A stretch of 64,000 nt of DNA, from assembly GCF_032452875.1 (NCBI RefSeq), contig NC_083877.1, positions 52,207,724 through 52,271,723 of the forward strand, given 5' to 3'. Source of the stretch: Bos javanicus. Lineage: Eukaryota > Chordata > Mammalia > Artiodactyla > Bovidae. The translations under genes were made by a program, and so were the position numbers. Below the pieces are notes generated by a model. That model worked only from the letters and a program-made list of their open reading frames with translations, had not been told where the DNA came from and made no database searches. Positions within the stretch are counted from its first letter, which is position 1, and every line of letters begins with the position of its first letter. This document shows positions 53,801 through 56,800 of this stretch, piece by piece.

Positions 53801-56800
53801 TGTGAAGCTCCTCACCCAGGCAGACACTCCCATCCACAGGGCACCTGCTTCCTGCCCAGGTGGACCAGAGGTCATGGGCTGGCTTCATTCCAAGCGTCTC
53901 TTCCTGTTTTCCCATTTGCCAACTCAGTGTCAAGTATGTCTGTTTGAGGACCCTGGGGACACTCTTCTTTCGAAGCACCTATTACACCAGGCCTGGGAAG
54001 GGAGGGTCCTTAAACCTTCTCCTCTAGTAGTTAATCATAGGTAGGAGCAATGATGAGAGTCACGAGCCTCTAGGGGAATACAGAAGAGGGGGTTCAGGCA
54101 GGCTTCCCAGAGGAGCTGACCCTTCATCAGAAAAGAGGCATGAAAAATGGCAGAGGTGAGGAACAGCATCAAAATCTTGGGGAACAGAAAGTAATTTGGT
54201 ACACCTGCAAAGAGTATTCGTGAGGAGGGGGTGGGGAGGGCAAAGGCCAGATCAGAAGGCCCTGGGTGCTAAATTAGGGGTTTGTACTTGTTCCTGGCAA
54301 TACCAAAGGAGCTCTTAAAGCAGAAGAGTTAGGTAGCTGGATTCTGCATTTTAGAGAGACACACTGGCCTTAAAATACAAAAAACAGTCAACAGTGTGAC
54401 TGATATTCAGGAAATATCACTTATCTAGGGAGGGAAAAGAGGCAAACACCTCTGTGTTACTATCCTGTGTGCCGGGTGAGATGGGGACCGTTTTTGGCTG
54501 AGAGACACGATTGCAGGAACAACAAGTAAGGCACATAATTGCTGAAAGTCCTTTAAATCAAAACATTTCAACTTGGTCTCTAGTTAATTGGCCCAGGACC
54601 CACAACTCCCTGTGTTCAGCTCTACAATTTTTGAGGCTGATGTGAAAAGGTTTCATAAGTGACCAGAAGCTCAGTGGTAACACCAGCCTCTGGATCTCAG
54701 ATTTCCTTAAGACTCCTCAGAACTCAGGTCTCTTCATCCTACACCTGACACAGCGAGATGAGTGAACCAAAGCAGAGAAGTCAGGACACTTTTTTTTTCT
54801 GAGCATATAACTATTAGTTCTGAGTGGCAGAGGGTCTTTGGCTGAATCCTGGGGAAACCAGGTTCTAAAACTCCTCAACTGGGCTTAGGAGGGCCCAGGA
54901 GAGCAGCCAGCCAGTCTTCTGGGTACTGCAGGCCCCCTGCCAACCCCCTCCCTGGGGAGGGCTGCAGCCAGCTTCCTTCCACCAGATGCTGAGTTCCCAC
55001 AATGCTCTGCGTCCCTTCCTCAGAGCCCAGTAGGACAATATGGAAGTTATGCTCACAGATGTTTCTGTGAAAGGAAAAGGAAGTGAGGTAAACACCTGTC
55101 TGATCCATTCCCTGGCCAGCTAAGGAGAATTCTTTGAGTCAATCAGACAGAAATGGGACCCAGGAGAGTACTGCCTGAGTGAGGAAGTGATGACTGGCCA
55201 GCCCATTCCAGTTTTTAACAGAGGAAGACTCTGCCAAATACAAAAATTACTGGCAAAAGCAGGCCAGGAGACAGTCCTTGCCCTCTGGCCTTCCTGGATT
55301 TGGTTTCATTTTTTAATGTGCCATGGAGGGGCCATGACACCAATAACACCAGTCAATAGTCTCCTATTACAACACAGTGTGATGCTGGGGGAACCCTTGA
55401 CAAGTCTATCATCTCACACCACCCTCACCAAACTGCTAAACCAGTAATATTTGGCTGTGCCAAGCAAAAATGCCTTCCCCCGCAAAGCACATACCCTGGC
55501 CACACAACTGCCCTTCCACTGCAAAGCTTCATTCAGTGTGATTAACTGCATTTACAAAATTCCTTTCAAAATCACAAAGCAATGTCAATATTTTTTAAAA
55601 CATTTTCTCCCATGCTCCAAGGTCATCTCAATCTATCTATGGTTATTCTCCAGCCAATTTATCTTCCTGCTGTTGCCATAGATAAAACTATTTTTAGTGC
55701 ACAACAGGTATGAAGGCAGATTTTTTTTTTTAACTTTACAACCCCTGTTGGTTGGCATCCATAAATGCCTCTCAGAGGTTTATCAGCTGACAGACATTAC
55801 TCTCCCATCTGTTTGGTGTTTTTTTTTCCCCCCTGGAGAGATTTCAGATAAGAAGGAGGTACAAATTGTAGGTGGCAGCTATTAAACGAAGGATAACTAG
55901 TGACAGTCTGGTCTGGCCGCACCACCCTGGGCAGCTGACTCCGAGAACTCCCTGCTCAGTGTCAGCTGTCACCACCATTTCTGGTTGGCCTGAAGGCCTG
56001 GCCGGATACATCCCGGTTCCCCAGCAGTCCCTAATTTGGTAAGCTCTTGGGATGAAACAGAAATGTTATTTTAATGGCTAGCGTTTTACTGCACAAGGCC
56101 ATCGCTCGTGGCATATCACAGAGGAAAGACAGAACAATATAGAGTTTACTGAAAAACTTTCAACTTAGGGAACACTTTCCACTTGTTTGGTCTGCAACTT
56201 TATTTTTAAGACATCCTACCCTTGTTTATCCAAAAAAAATAAGTGTTTTGCCCTAAAGCAGGTCTAATACATCACTGTTAAACAGTATATGCCAACAGTT
56301 CCATTTAGAAGAAATGATACTTCCTTTTTTCAGTATGTCAATGATGTCACTCGCCTTACAAAGTCTCGCTCCATCCTGCAAGACTAAACACAAATGTCTG
56401 CCGCAGAGGGAGGCCTTCCTAGAAGCCTCAAGAAGAACCTTTCCTTTTAGCTTCCATGCAACCTGTCAACACTCTACCCTACTATTACAACCATCACTCT
56501 GTGTGATGGCAGTCTGGGACAAATGTCTATACCCAGGTAGAGTGGACCCCAATATCTAACCCTTCATCACGCAGAAGGTCTATAAGCATTGCTTAAAAAT
56601 CAATTAATCAATCAAAGATCACAGTTTCTACAAACACACACAGTACCAATGCCATTTGCAAATTCTGAACAGAGTTGGAAATCACAAGGAAATCTTTAGT
56701 TATCTTCCTTACAGAGCAAATATCCATGTGCTCAAAGTAGTAGCCTTACATGGTCTGATTCAGGGCACTGACCACTTCAGACCAAATTATTTCAGATGTC